DNA of 64,000 nt from Terriglobus sp. TAA 43 (GCF_000800015.1 NZ_JUGR01000004.1:124001-188000), one strand, 5' to 3'; numbered from the stretch's first letter, positions 1 through 9,755 are shown. Made by a program: numbers and translations. The notes: generated from the letters alone by a model not told the origin.

Positions 1-854
1 CCAAAGCGATCGAGTTCCGCGAGCGCATCGCGCAGCAGTTCTGCAGCGGTGGCGCGGCTGCTCTCAATGCCGAACACAGCGGGCCACGTGGCCTTGTCGG
101 TCGCCGTGTCCTTGCCTGCGGTCTTGCCCAGCTCTTCGCTACTCTGCGTCATGTCGAGTACGTCATCGACGATCTGAAATGCGAGTCCCGCCTTCTGCCC
201 AAAGCGACGGAGGCTGGCGACTTCATCCGCAGAAGCTCCGCCGATCAGTCCACCGGCAACGATGGAGACGGTGATCAGCGCGCCGGTTTTGGAGCGATGA
301 ATCGCTTCCACTCGCTCGGCAGTGGGCTTGGTGCCTTCGCCTTCAATGTCCCACACCTGGCCGCCGATCATGCCGGGAGCCAACCCGTCGTAGCCAACGC
401 CGGTACCAGTGGCGATGGCGATTTCCTTCACGATCTCAATCTTTGCGAGCGCGTCTCCGGGCAGCTTGGCAAGTGTCTCGTACGCCAGCGTCTGCAGCGC
501 ATCGCCTGCAAGGATGGCCATCGCTTCGCCATAGACCACGTGGCACGTGGGCTTGCCGCGGCGCAGGTCATCGTTGTCCAGCGCGGGCAGATCATCGTGG
601 ATCAGCGAGTACGTATGCAGCATTTCAACGGCTGCACCTACGTCGGCCGCGCCGTCCGGCAGCGTGCCTTTAATCATGCGTGCGGATTCCAGCGCCAGCA
701 ACGGGCGCAGGCGCTTGCCACCCGCAAAAACGCTGTGGCGCATGGCGCGATGGATGTTGTGCGGCTGCACATCCGGGCCGGGCAGCAGGCGTTCCAACGC
801 TGCGTCGGTCTGGGCCAGGCCTTCCTGAACGAGTTGCGAAAAATCTACAGACAT
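1..854 (-). CDS. ispA: Polyprenyl (farnesyl/geranylgeranyl) diphosphate synthase, 3' end cut by window edge
   Basis: Class I trans-prenyltransferase that condenses isopentenyl diphosphate with allylic diphosphates in the cytosol. 284 codons are visible with no stop before the window edge; the family is about 300 residues, so only the last helix is missing. The first Asp-rich motif, DDLPALDNDD, lies at about residues 87-96 and has the two-residue spacer typical of bacterial short-chain enzymes. The GGKRLRP substrate-binding motif is near residue 45 and the second motif, DDVLD, at 230-234. The ATG at 852-854 gives a normal N-terminus. It lies 25 nt downstream of the membrane-protein gene on the same strand. 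FPP versus GGPP specificity cannot be decided here; with dxr, ispD, ispF and uppS in the window a role in the MEP/undecaprenyl route is likely. Confidence 0.93.
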   Translation of the reverse strand, partial: MSVDFSQLVQEGLAQTDAALERLLPGPDVQPHNIHRAMRHSVFAGGKRLRPLLALESARMIKGTLPDGAADVGAAVEMLHTYSLIHDDLPALDNDDLRRGKPTCHVVYGEAMAILAGDALQTLAYETLAKLPGDALAKIEIVKEIAIATGTGVGYDGLAPGMIGGQVWDIEGEGTKPTAERVEAIHRSKTGALITVSIVAGGLIGGASADEVASLRRFGQKAGLAFQIVDDVLDMTQSSEELGKTAGKDTATDKATWPAVFGIESSRATAAELLRDALAELDRF

Positions 855-879
855 GTGTGGATGAGCGATCTCTTTGATT

Positions 880-2700
880 CTACCGGAGAAGGTCGCTGTG
901 CGAAGATTCATCGCGCTTTGCCGCGATGATTAGGAAACCTAACCCCATCAAAGACAGCGCGCCTCCCGCCCACTGATCCCACGGCTTGCGATAGCGCGCT
1001 TCCACACGATGGAGCCCAACGCTGTGCAGAGGTACAGCAAGAAGCCCGTCCGGGCGCTGCGGTAAGGCGTTTTGCTCCACACCGTCCAGCAACACATGCC
1101 AGCCGTAAAAGGGACGCAGGCGAACGATCAATACATCGTTGGCGTGAGTCGCGTTCGGTGTGAAGATGAGATCGTCAGAATGCGGAATCTGCTCCGCTGG
1201 CAGCGGCGTCCCTTTCGGAAACGAACCGTTGCCGCTCGCCGGTTGATTGCGCACATCCTGAGCGATCCACGCAGCAGGAAGCTTGATCTTCAGTACATCA
1301 TTGTCATCGTGCACGGGAGTGTATTCGTCCGTCTGCTCAAAGCCATCGCCACGGTGAAAGAACATCCATTGCGGTGCAAGCCCTTCTTCGTCATCGCAAC
1401 CCTGACGGAAGATGGGATTGGCAAGACCGTAGGCGGCGGCGAGGGTCAGCACTAAACCTGCCACCACCCATATCGTATTGGTCTTCCGTGTGACTGCGTG
1501 AGATGCAGTGATCCGCTTCACCATCAACGTCACCACGACCACGGAAACCGCGCCCTGCATGGCAAGAAAACGCCAAGGGAATTGCAGAAAGTTCAGTTGC
1601 GGGGCGTGATGCCAAACGGGGCCAGAGAGTGGCGTCTGCAGCACAAGAACAATCACGCTGTAGATCATCAGCACAGGCACAACGATGCGCCACGCATCGT
1701 GTTGCTTCAGGGATGCGTCGCGGTCGTGCATGCCAGCGAAGGCCCGCACATGTTTGCGCTGCAGCATCCAAGTTACGCCGCCACACACTAGCGCTGCTGC
1801 CACCAGCACAACTGCAATGGTGGAGGAGTGAAGCAGGACGCCGTTGTGAAACTCATCCTTCGAGTATGCGAAAAGATAGTTCGCCTCAGGGCTGGCGGCA
1901 GGCGTTAGCGCTGCGTTCAGCGTGATGAATTTGCGTTCCATGGCGAAAGGGAAAAGGTAAAACGCATCAAGCAGAACGCCCAGCAGAAACCCTACGGTCA
2001 CTCGACCGAAGTAGGGCCATGCTGAGTGGCGGTCTTTGCGCAGCAGGTAAAGCCAGCGGATGCCGCCAATGAGCAGCATCGTGTAACAACCCACAACGGC
2101 GGCGGGCGCATTGCTAATCCATAGCAGAGCAATTGCCACGGCTATGCGCCATGCCGTTACACGCTCGCGGAGAAGCCCGATCAACAGCAGCGGCATCCAT
2201 GCGGCAGCCATCAATTCTGCATAAGCGGTGCGCTCGTAAGCGCAGAACAGCATGTAAGGGTTTACCAGATAAAGGCAGCCTCCCAGGACGGCCAGGCCCG
2301 GTGACACCCATCGCCGCAACAGGCGATGCATGGTGACGCCGCAGAGGAAGAAAATGAGCGCGGTAAAGCTGAAGACGATTCCGCTCCACGGCAAAATCAA
2401 TGTGAGTAGCGCGCCGGTCATCCATGACAGTGGCGGATAGAAGAGTAGGCGTGGTTCACCAGCATCCCATGCCGCGTGGAAGGCCCACACGGGCTTCACG
2501 ATGCCGCCTTTCCACTGTGTGCTTGCTTCCATCCAACTGCGCAGGTGGAAGTCGAAGTCGTGGCCGCAGGAGTAGCCGCGCGTCAGCAGAGGAAGAGCAG
2601 CCAATACTGCCGCAAACGCAAGGACGACCCACGCAAGCACGTCCGCTCGCGTGACGAAGTGCTTGTGGCCTCTCGCCTGCGTTTTCGCTCTATCCAACAT
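880..2700 (-). CDS. Polytopic inner-membrane protein, putative GT-C-like/PTPS-related membrane protein
   Basis: A 606-residue protein with about ten or more hydrophobic segments from residue 15 to 420 and a soluble C-terminal part (about 430-570), closed by a last TM helix. Just after TM1 it carries an acidic loop GHDFDFH, a feature resembling the first-loop acidic motif of GT-C membrane glycosyltransferases and the COG5617-type membrane proteins. I therefore read it as a possible lipid-linked sugar transferase or related envelope protein, but the family is not firmly recognised. The ATG at 2698-2700 is preferred over a TTG at 2748, which would add 16 residues with no membrane or SD support. 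It is divergent from the antiporter gene and probably cotranscribed with the polyprenyl synthase. Confidence 0.7.
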   Translation of the reverse strand: MLDRAKTQARGHKHFVTRADVLAWVVLAFAAVLAALPLLTRGYSCGHDFDFHLRSWMEASTQWKGGIVKPVWAFHAAWDAGEPRLLFYPPLSWMTGALLTLILPWSGIVFSFTALIFFLCGVTMHRLLRRWVSPGLAVLGGCLYLVNPYMLFCAYERTAYAELMAAAWMPLLLIGLLRERVTAWRIAVAIALLWISNAPAAVVGCYTMLLIGGIRWLYLLRKDRHSAWPYFGRVTVGFLLGVLLDAFYLFPFAMERKFITLNAALTPAASPEANYLFAYSKDEFHNGVLLHSSTIAVVLVAAALVCGGVTWMLQRKHVRAFAGMHDRDASLKQHDAWRIVVPVLMIYSVIVLVLQTPLSGPVWHHAPQLNFLQFPWRFLAMQGAVSVVVVTLMVKRITASHAVTRKTNTIWVVAGLVLTLAAAYGLANPIFRQGCDDEEGLAPQWMFFHRGDGFEQTDEYTPVHDDNDVLKIKLPAAWIAQDVRNQPASGNGSFPKGTPLPAEQIPHSDDLIFTPNATHANDVLIVRLRPFYGWHVLLDGVEQNALPQRPDGLLAVPLHSVGLHRVEARYRKPWDQWAGGALSLMGLGFLIIAAKRDESSHSDLLR

Positions 2701-2852
2701 GGTGATCTTTACGAGTCTAGCTTTGTAGAAAGAGTTTGTTCCGGCCAATCGGGATTTTCGTGTGGCTTCCAGGTTCCGTGTTCATGGAACAACCCGGATA
2801 TCTCTACCTGCCCCCATTCATAAAGTGGCGTTGCGGATGGCACACTAGAAGG

Positions 2853-4451
2853 GTGAATCTTCATGTCCTGCAATCGCTCCTGTTGGGGCTGCTGATTGCG
2901 ATTGCACTGATCGCAGGAGTGGCACGGCGGCTTTCTGTCTCTTATCCCATCGTGCTGGTGATGGCGGGGCTGCTTGCGTCGTTCCTGCCGGTGGTGCCGG
3001 ACATCCCACTATCGCCGAGCCTGGTGTTTCTGGTGTTCCTGCCGCCGTTGCTGTTTGCGGCCGCGTGGCAGACGTCGTGGACCGAGTTCAAATACAACAT
3101 CATCTCCATCAGTTCGCTGGCTGTGGGGCTGGTCTTCTTCACGGCTACCGGCGTAGCGATAGCGGCCCATTATTTTCTGCCGGAGTTCGACTGGCGGATC
3201 GGGTTCCTGCTGGGCGCAGTGGTATCGCCAACAGACGCGGTGGCGGCAACATCGATTGCACGCAAGATCGGCATGCCCAAGCGCATTGTGGACATTCTGG
3301 AGGGCGAGAGCCTGCTGAACGACGCCACGGGCCTGTTGGCGTTGGAGTTCGGCGTGGACATGCTCCTGCGCGGCACCGCGCCCACGCTTTCAGAAGGGCT
3401 GCTTCGTCTGCTGTGGTTGTTTGCGGGCGGTGTAGGCGCGGGCCTGCTGTGCGGCAAAGTGGTGGTGTGGTTTGAGAGTTACATCGATGACGGCCCGGTA
3501 GAGATTGCCGTGTCATTTATCGTGGCCTATGGCTCGTATCTGACGGGTGAGGCCGTGCACGCATCCGGTGTGATTGCCGTGGTCGTATGCGGCCTTTTCA
3601 TGAGCCGCAAAAGCGCGACATTTTTTTCACCCGGTGTACGGCTGCAGATCACAGCAGTTTGGGACGCTGCTGAGTTCCTGCTGAATGGCATGGTCTTCCT
3701 GCTGCTCGGCATGCAGATACAGCCAGTGCTGAATGGCATCCGCGGTCTCACCCGCACACAGGCTGTTCTCTACGGATTGAGCTTTGCAGCGGTACTGATC
3801 GCATTGCGATTGCTGTGGTGCTTCCCCATGGCGCACCTGACATATAGGCTCCGTCACCGTTTCCAACATCAGCCTGATCCCAAGCCCTCGGCACGAAGCA
3901 TCTTTGTGATTGGTTGGACCGGTATGCGCGGCGTAGTGGCTTTGGCCGCTGCAAACTCGCTGCCCTATCAACTGGCAGATGGGCGTCCCTTTCACCAGCG
4001 CAACATGATCATCTTTCTCACGTTCTGCGTGATCCTGGTGACGCTGGTTCTGCAAGGGCTTTCGTTGCCGGCGCTCTTGCGTGTCTTACGACTGAAGAAT
4101 CTCCCCACCAGCGAATGCGATGAGGGAGAGGCACGGCGCATCCTGATCCGCAGCGCGGTAAGCTACCTGACTTCAGCACGCGAGGGTGATGATGCTTCGC
4201 TGCACCATGCCTACGATGACCTGTTGCATCAGTATGAACATCGGCTGGAATCCATTCAGGACTGCGGGCCCGGTGTGCCAGCGCAGGATCTCCATGCACG
4301 TTCCATGCAGACAATTCTTGCCGAGACGTATCGCACAGAGCGGCAGGAGCTGATCGCCCTCCGCGATCAGGGCCGTGTGGATGAGAGTGTCTATCGCACC
4401 CTGGAACGTGAGCTGGATCTGGATGAAAGTCGGCTGCAGAGTTCTACGTAG
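2853..4451 (+). CDS. CPA1-family Na+/H+ antiporter (NhaP type)
   Basis: Inner-membrane cation/proton exchanger with about 12 TM helices followed by a cytosolic tail of about 110 residues. The CPA1 hallmarks are present: PTDAVAAT near residue 125 and ESLLNDATGL near 155, the latter with the Asn-Asp ion-binding pair. The tail from about residue 420 is hydrophilic and helical, as in other NhaP proteins. The GTG at 2853 places TM1 directly at the N-terminus; an in-frame ATG at 2784 would add 23 residues of non-membrane sequence. The true start is uncertain because neither has a well-spaced SD. The gene ends in a 24-bp perfect palindrome that covers its stop codon and faces the convergent DHH gene. 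Confidence 0.87.
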   Translation: MNLHVLQSLLLGLLIAIALIAGVARRLSVSYPIVLVMAGLLASFLPVVPDIPLSPSLVFLVFLPPLLFAAAWQTSWTEFKYNIISISSLAVGLVFFTATGVAIAAHYFLPEFDWRIGFLLGAVVSPTDAVAATSIARKIGMPKRIVDILEGESLLNDATGLLALEFGVDMLLRGTAPTLSEGLLRLLWLFAGGVGAGLLCGKVVVWFESYIDDGPVEIAVSFIVAYGSYLTGEAVHASGVIAVVVCGLFMSRKSATFFSPGVRLQITAVWDAAEFLLNGMVFLLLGMQIQPVLNGIRGLTRTQAVLYGLSFAAVLIALRLLWCFPMAHLTYRLRHRFQHQPDPKPSARSIFVIGWTGMRGVVALAAANSLPYQLADGRPFHQRNMIIFLTFCVILVTLVLQGLSLPALLRVLRLKNLPTSECDEGEARRILIRSAVSYLTSAREGDDASLHHAYDDLLHQYEHRLESIQDCGPGVPAQDLHARSMQTILAETYRTERQELIALRDQGRVDESVYRTLERELDLDESRLQSST

Positions 4452-4459
4452 AACTCTGC
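4436..4459. repeat. 24-bp perfect palindrome over the antiporter stop codon
   Basis: Twelve bases, GCAGAGTTCTAC, are followed at once by their exact reverse complement. The palindrome contains the antiporter stop TAG (4449-4451) and ends one base before the stop of the convergent DHH gene (4461). It could form a hairpin in either transcript and act as a bidirectional end signal, though there is no T-tract on either side. Confidence 0.75.
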
Positions 4460-4460
4460 G

Positions 4461-5450
4461 TTAATCCGTAGGCAAAATATTGCTCTGGTTTAGTGCCTTC
4501 AATTCTTCCGTGACCTCCGCAGCAATGCGGCGTGCTTCATCCACGCGATCCACGGGAACGCTTATCGCACCCACGCGTGGATGTCCGCCACCACCGTAGC
4601 ATTCGCAGATGGCCGCAATGTTCGCGAGTTTGTCTGCGGACACTGTCGTCCACGGATTGGTGCCAACAGAAATCTTGGTGCGGAAGCTGGACTTCGATAG
4701 TCCCACCACGTACACACCCCGGGGTAGCAGGTAGTACGGGATGAATTTGTTGTAGCCCTCGGTGGGCTGATCCGTAATGTCGAAGGTGATCACGCCCTTG
4801 TCGCTGGCCGCGCGTGAACGCAACAGCGTGATGTCGCGATGGTGCTTCTCCAGCCGCGGTTGGACTTCTTCCTGTACGAAGTTTTCCTGCAGCGTATCCA
4901 CCAGAGGCTGCGATGTAAGCAGCGGGATCAGCCGCGGAATGAACGTGGGATCGCTGGTGCCTTCAATCGCCATCATCAACTTCATCGCAGGTGCGGCCAG
5001 GCCCACAGCGGCATCGGCCGACTCAAACTTGGCACCGTCGATGATGTCCGCCCACAGCAGTAGGTCTTCCAGACCCTTCGTACTGAAGCCAAACTTCTCG
5101 CGCGCAATATCTGCAATAAAACCCGTGCAGGAGATACGCGTGGGATCGAAGAACTTCTTGCCAGACTTGTCGTGCAGGAAATCTTCGCGATCGGTTTCCG
5201 TCAGGAAGGCGCTCTGGTGATGATCGAACCACCATGTGAGCTTGGGCGAATCGTAGTACTTGAAGTCGACGATAGCGTTTTCATCGCCGCTGAAGTCTGC
5301 GGGATCGAACTGTGCGCCGGCTTTGTGGGCAAGACCTTTGTAGCTGTATTCCGTGGCCGTACCAATGCATTCGCGATGGAACTTGGTGAACAGCGAAGCA
5401 GAGCATGCGCCGTCGAAACAGTTGTTGTGATACAGAACGCGCAGGTTCAT
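4461..5450 (-). CDS. DHH-family phosphoesterase (NrnA/DHHA1-like)
   Basis: A 329-residue cytosolic phosphoesterase of the DHH superfamily, whose members cleave nanoRNA, cyclic dinucleotides or pAp. An N-terminal DHH domain shows HNNCFDGACSA near residue 8 and the name-giving Asp-His-His at about residue 77 (WWFDHH). The C-terminal DHHA1 domain has the glycine motif GGGGHPRVGA near residue 285. The ATG start overlaps the panE stop by 4 nt (ATGA), indicating translational coupling, and the gene is last in the dxr-rseP-panE run. The substrate cannot be assigned from sequence alone. Confidence 0.85.
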   Translation of the reverse strand: MNLRVLYHNNCFDGACSASLFTKFHRECIGTATEYSYKGLAHKAGAQFDPADFSGDENAIVDFKYYDSPKLTWWFDHHQSAFLTETDREDFLHDKSGKKFFDPTRISCTGFIADIAREKFGFSTKGLEDLLLWADIIDGAKFESADAAVGLAAPAMKLMMAIEGTSDPTFIPRLIPLLTSQPLVDTLQENFVQEEVQPRLEKHHRDITLLRSRAASDKGVITFDITDQPTEGYNKFIPYYLLPRGVYVVGLSKSSFRTKISVGTNPWTTVSADKLANIAAICECYGGGGHPRVGAISVPVDRVDEARRIAAEVTEELKALNQSNILPTD

Positions 5451-6370
5451 CCACGTCTTCCTTCGTACACTTTCAAGTGCGTGTAAGCCGCGCCCAGCAG
5501 AGGCGCTTTCACGCCGTTAGCGCGGGCCAGCAGATCACCGAGGATGTGGTCGGCTTCCACGGGCAATCCCTTGGTCATATCGCGATACATGGATGACGTC
5601 AGCGTCGAACCCGCCTCGGTCATACGCTGGCCGTGGCCTTTGACGAACTCTGCATCAGCGGGATGACCATTTGCCGTTGCAATCGCAATAGCCTCATCCT
5701 GCACCGCAAGCGCCATCGCAACGCCATGTTCACCCGTAGCAACAATCTCGCCAACATTGCCGCCGCCGAGCACGCAGACCGCACCCATGGTCGAAAGAAT
5801 CCACCACTTCTGCCACATGGTGTCGATGATGTCTTTTGACAGCACAAGCGTAATACCGGGAACAGAGAAGGCATCGTATAGCGCCTGCGCACGCGTGGTT
5901 ACAGTGCCGTCGATCTCGCCAAAGTTCATGTGATCCAGCTTCGTCATCTGCCGGATAAGGCCGTCCGGTTCCACATCGCAGACGATGCGTACAGAGCCGC
6001 CCATGACCTTCTCTTTGCCGAAGCGATGCGCAAGCGTATCGAGATGCCGCATGCCATTCAGAATCGGCACGATCACAGTGTTGTCACCGACGGCAGCAGC
6101 GAAGTCATTCATCGCGCTCTCCAGCGAATATGCCTTCACGCTGATGATGACCACATCGAATGCGCCAGCGGACTTCAGCTCTTCCGCGGTGATCAGCTTA
6201 GGTTGGGAGAGCGTAGCATCGCCGGAAGGCCCGGCGATGCGAATGCCGTCACGTTGCAACTGTTCCTTGCGCTGACCACGCACAAGGAACGTAACGTCGC
6301 GACCGGCGAGCGCCATGCGTCCACCAAAATATCCGCCGGTGGCGCCGGCACCCACCATCAGAATGCGCAT
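5447..6370 (-). CDS. panE: 2-dehydropantoate 2-reductase (ketopantoate reductase)
   Basis: NADPH-dependent reduction of ketopantoate to pantoate in coenzyme A biosynthesis; cytosolic. The 307-residue length fits the ApbA/PanE family. The N-terminal Rossmann motif GAGATGGYFGG is at residues 7-17. The middle has ILNGMRH, with the conserved Asn, and the C-terminal domain begins near SKDIIDTMWQKW, with the conserved Lys. It starts 5 nt after rseP and overlaps the next gene by 4 nt, so it is inside one operon. ApbA-family paralogues with other 2-oxoacid substrates exist, so the exact substrate is inferred. Confidence 0.88.
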   Translation of the reverse strand: MRILMVGAGATGGYFGGRMALAGRDVTFLVRGQRKEQLQRDGIRIAGPSGDATLSQPKLITAEELKSAGAFDVVIISVKAYSLESAMNDFAAAVGDNTVIVPILNGMRHLDTLAHRFGKEKVMGGSVRIVCDVEPDGLIRQMTKLDHMNFGEIDGTVTTRAQALYDAFSVPGITLVLSKDIIDTMWQKWWILSTMGAVCVLGGGNVGEIVATGEHGVAMALAVQDEAIAIATANGHPADAEFVKGHGQRMTEAGSTLTSSMYRDMTKGLPVEADHILGDLLARANGVKAPLLGAAYTHLKVYEGRRG

Positions 6371-6375
6371 GTGCG

Positions 6376-7818
6376 TTATCCCTTGTGGCTGAAGATTGAC
6401 AGCTTGGTGATGTCGTTAAAGATGACGAACATCGCGAACAGGATAATGCAGACAAACGCCGCCTGGTAGATGCGCTCCTTCAACTGCGCATTCACATCGC
6501 GGCGGATAATGCTTTCAATGATCAGGAAAAGGATCATGCCGCCATCAAGAATCGGCATTGGCAGCAGGTTGAAGATGCCAAGGTTCAGGCTGATCGCAGC
6601 GGCCAGGCTTAGTACAGTCCATGTGCCCATTTCGCGCGCCATGCCTACCTGCTGCGCAATGCCGACAGGGCCGCTCAGGTTGCGTACGGAGACCTGGCGC
6701 TTGAACATGCCGCCCAGTACGTCAAACACCAGCGTGGAGTTCTTGGTGAAGTCCTTCCAACCGGTTTTGATGGCCACATTCATCGGCTGCTTCGTCGTGA
6801 CAACAGGCGGCGGTATGACGGCAAAGCCCAGCTTATAGGCCTGTGTGCCTTTGGCTCCGGGCGTTAGGCGCGGCGTGATCGGAACTTGCAGAGTTTCGCC
6901 TCTGCGATCGATCGTGAGCGTGACGGCTCGACCACCCACATCGTTCAGATAGGCGCTGGTAGCTTCTGTGCCGTGGAAGTTGTGACCATCAATGGCCACG
7001 ATCTCGTCACCCTTTTGCAGGCCAGCCTGCGCCGCAGGCGTCGTGCTATCGGGCAGATCGTTGATCACCACGGGACCTGCCTGCGGACGAGGCACCAGGC
7101 CCAGCACCGTGGAAACATCATCCGGGCCAAAGTCTTCCGGCTTGCCGTTGTAGTTCACGGGCAGTTCGGTGTCTACGCGGTTGCCGTTATGGATGTAGGA
7201 GAAGGGAAGTGTCTGGCCTGCTTTCAGGCCACTGAACATCATCACGTCCTGCCACGTAGGGTTCGTGATGCCGTCAAAGCGAACAATCTGATCGCCCACC
7301 TGGATACCGGTTTTTGCAGCGGGCGAGTTGGCCACGACGTAGTCCAGTTCGCCGCGATCCTGCAGAAACTCGATGGTTTCGTGGTGGAAATGCGCGACGA
7401 GCGTGAAGACAAAGATTGCAAGAATAAAGTTGGCAATCGGACCAGCCAGGGCAATCACCATGCGCTGCCAGCGCGGCTTCGCGTTGAAGTTGCCGGTGTC
7501 TTCGCCGGAACGCGCGGAGTGCAGAGCACCGTCGGGTGAATTGGGATCGAGGCTTTCGCTGGGCGAGGTCTGGATCATCTCCATCTCGGTTTCGCCCGTC
7601 ATCTTCACGTATCCGCCAATGGGCAGCGCGCACACCTTGTAGTCGGTGCCGTTATGCACATAACCAAACAGCCGCTTGCCCATGCCGATGGAGAATGCCT
7701 CCACGCGTACGCCGAATAGCTTCGCCGCGGCAAAGTGACCGAACTCGTGAACCAGGACCATGACGCCCAGGATGACGAGGAAATAGACAATGGTGATGAG
7801 CATTTCGCCGATGTGCAA
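6376..7818 (-). CDS. rseP: RIP metalloprotease RseP (site-2 protease)
   Basis: Inner-membrane zinc protease that cuts transmembrane substrates such as anti-sigma factors. The catalytic HEFGH motif lies in TM1 (about residues 24-28). Two PDZ domains follow, roughly residues 130-220 (VANSPAAKTGIQVGD) and 230-320 (PAAQAGLQKGDEI). The second half of the active site is NLLPMPILDGG near residue 420, before the last TM helices. The length of 480 residues is slightly above E. coli RseP (450). It lies 90 nt downstream of dxr, the same order as in many Gram-negative genomes, and 5 nt before panE. Confidence 0.95.
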   Translation of the reverse strand: MHIGEMLITIVYFLVILGVMVLVHEFGHFAAAKLFGVRVEAFSIGMGKRLFGYVHNGTDYKVCALPIGGYVKMTGETEMEMIQTSPSESLDPNSPDGALHSARSGEDTGNFNAKPRWQRMVIALAGPIANFILAIFVFTLVAHFHHETIEFLQDRGELDYVVANSPAAKTGIQVGDQIVRFDGITNPTWQDVMMFSGLKAGQTLPFSYIHNGNRVDTELPVNYNGKPEDFGPDDVSTVLGLVPRPQAGPVVINDLPDSTTPAAQAGLQKGDEIVAIDGHNFHGTEATSAYLNDVGGRAVTLTIDRRGETLQVPITPRLTPGAKGTQAYKLGFAVIPPPVVTTKQPMNVAIKTGWKDFTKNSTLVFDVLGGMFKRQVSVRNLSGPVGIAQQVGMAREMGTWTVLSLAAAISLNLGIFNLLPMPILDGGMILFLIIESIIRRDVNAQLKERIYQAAFVCIILFAMFVIFNDITKLSIFSHKG

Positions 7819-7908
7819 CAGACCCTCTCGTACTACGCCCGACCGGTACTTAGCCAGATGGGCAATGATGTTTAGACGTATAGCGGAACGCGTTTGTTCC
7901 CTGTGTAG

Positions 7909-9081
7909 CTAGGCGCGCGCCAGAGTCTCCGATGCAATCTGACGCGCCGTGGCGCGAGCAGTTGTATCGGCTTCCAGAACTTCGGCAATTGTCGCCGGAT
8001 TGGCTGTTGGCGTCTGTTCCAGTACACGTTCAATGGTTCGTGGGATGCCCATGAAGGGTAGATCACCCTTAAGGAATGCGGCAACCGCAATTTCATCCGC
8101 AGCGTTAAGAGCAATGCAATGTGATGCGCCATTTTCTGCCGCCTCATAAGACAACCGCAGGCATGGAAAGCGCTCGAAATCAGGCTGCTGGAAATCCAAC
8201 TGCGCCAGTGTCGCCATATCAAAGGTCAGCTCGCTCGGCACGCGTTCGGGATAAGCCATCGCGTACAGGATAGGCAGACGCATGTCGGTAACGGAGAGCT
8301 GCGCAAGGATGCTGCCGTCCACATACTCCACCAACGAGTGAATGGTGGACTGCGGATGGATCGTAACCTTCACCTTGCTCGGCGGCAGATCAAACAGGCG
8401 GCAGGCCTCAATAATCTCAAGTCCCTTGTTCAACATGGTGGCGCTGTCGATCGTGATGCGCTGTCCCATCACCCATGTCGGGTGCTTCAATGCCTGCGCC
8501 GGTGTGATGTGTTCAAAGTCCTTCAACGGCGTGTTGCGGAAGGGGCCACCGCTTGCGGTCAGCCATATCTGCTTCACTTCATCGGCGGTGCCTGCACGCA
8601 TGGCTTGATGAATCGCGTTGTGCTCACTGTCGATGGGAAGAATGGTGACATTGTTCTTCTTTGCTGCAGCAATGATCAGTTCACCCGCAGCCACCATCGC
8701 TTCTTTATTCGCCAGGCCGATCGTCTTGCCTGCGTTCACCGCGGCGTAGGTGGCTTCCAGACCGGCAACACCCACAATGGCGCTCACCACGAAGTTCACT
8801 TCCGGCAGCGTCGCCACGCGAACCGTACCGGCGGCTCCATAGACAACTTCCGTGCCGGTAACGCCTGCGGCCTTCAGCTTCTGCGTCAGCTGCGTGGCCA
8901 GTTCTTCTGTGGCAACGGAGATCACCTGCGGACGCCAGCGCACACACTGCTGGAAAGCCAGATCCAGGTTCGTTCCGGCGGCGAGTGAGACCACGCGATA
9001 ACGCTCCGGGTAGCGTTCGCAAATGTCCAGGGTGCTGGTTCCAATGGAGCCGGTGGAACCGAGAATAGCGATGTTTTTCAT
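7909..9081 (-). CDS. dxr: 1-deoxy-D-xylulose 5-phosphate reductoisomerase
   Basis: Converts DXP to 2-C-methyl-D-erythritol 4-phosphate with NADPH and a divalent metal, the committed step of the MEP isoprenoid pathway. At 390 residues it is full length. The NADPH motif GSTGSIG is at residues 8-14, followed by GLANKEA, the metal ligand region DSEHNA (about 150), TASGGPFR (about 185) and HPQSTIHSLVEY (about 245). It is the first gene of the minus-strand operon dxr-rseP-panE-DHH. The 62-nt gap to the divergent gene at 9144 must hold its promoter. Confidence 0.97.
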   Translation of the reverse strand: MKNIAILGSTGSIGTSTLDICERYPERYRVVSLAAGTNLDLAFQQCVRWRPQVISVATEELATQLTQKLKAAGVTGTEVVYGAAGTVRVATLPEVNFVVSAIVGVAGLEATYAAVNAGKTIGLANKEAMVAAGELIIAAAKKNNVTILPIDSEHNAIHQAMRAGTADEVKQIWLTASGGPFRNTPLKDFEHITPAQALKHPTWVMGQRITIDSATMLNKGLEIIEACRLFDLPPSKVKVTIHPQSTIHSLVEYVDGSILAQLSVTDMRLPILYAMAYPERVPSELTFDMATLAQLDFQQPDFERFPCLRLSYEAAENGASHCIALNAADEIAVAAFLKGDLPFMGIPRTIERVLEQTPTANPATIAEVLEADTTARATARQIASETLARA

Positions 9082-9143
9082 CGCTTTTCATTTTCTCAGA
9101 TAGCCAATGCCTACGGGTGCTATCGTTCGTTGGCGAGGTGCAA

Positions 9144-9608
9144 ATGGCTGCACGCGGTTGCTGGAGTCCAGGCAGAGTCATCCTTGTGGCCACACTCGTC
9201 TGCGGCACGCTGGATATCGCTGATGCAGCTATCTTTACCCTCGCCCACGGGCACGATCCGCTGGCGATGCTTCGTTCCATCGCCGCCTGCCTGCTTGGCC
9301 CTGCCGCAATGCGCGGCGGTAACCTCATGTCTTTGCTCGGGTTAGGGCTCCATTTTCTGATTGCAGCTTTCTGGGCCAGCTTTTTCGTTTTGTTGGTCGG
9401 TCGGGCGTCCGCTTCGCGTCGCTACCCGCTCGCCGTTGGTGTTATCTACGGTCTGTTTATCTACCTTGTCATGAACTACGTCGTACTGCCGCACACGGCA
9501 CTCCATATCCCGCTCCCGCGGCCCGGCCCCGGCATGGTGAACGGGGTGCTGGCACTCGTGGTGCTGTTCGGTGTTCCCGTCAGTCTGCTCAACCGCAAAC
9601 GTTGTTGA
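9144..9608 (+). CDS. Small polytopic membrane protein of unknown function
   Basis: A 154-residue protein with four predicted TM segments (about residues 12-32, 60-85, 92-115, 130-150). The ATG at 9144 has GAGG about 6 nt upstream (9135-9138) and is preferred to a non-ATG start at 9117. The third helix contains YGLFIYLVMNYVVLP, and a Pro-rich loop follows. This resembles YagU/DUF1440-like small inner-membrane proteins, but I do not assign a family. It stands alone between divergent dxr and the HU gene. Confidence 0.7.
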   Translation: MAARGCWSPGRVILVATLVCGTLDIADAAIFTLAHGHDPLAMLRSIAACLLGPAAMRGGNLMSLLGLGLHFLIAAFWASFFVLLVGRASASRRYPLAVGVIYGLFIYLVMNYVVLPHTALHIPLPRPGPGMVNGVLALVVLFGVPVSLLNRKRC

Positions 9609-9755
9609 TCCGACCCGGGTTTTCCTCATGCGGGGCGGCTGATCCCCCTTCTTTTCTTCATGATCGTTTAAGTTGGCGTGGTTCCATTGCGCGCCGTCCG
9701 GTGTACACTCCATGCATCCCCGCCTGATATCGCGGGTCGGCAGACAGGGTTTCGT

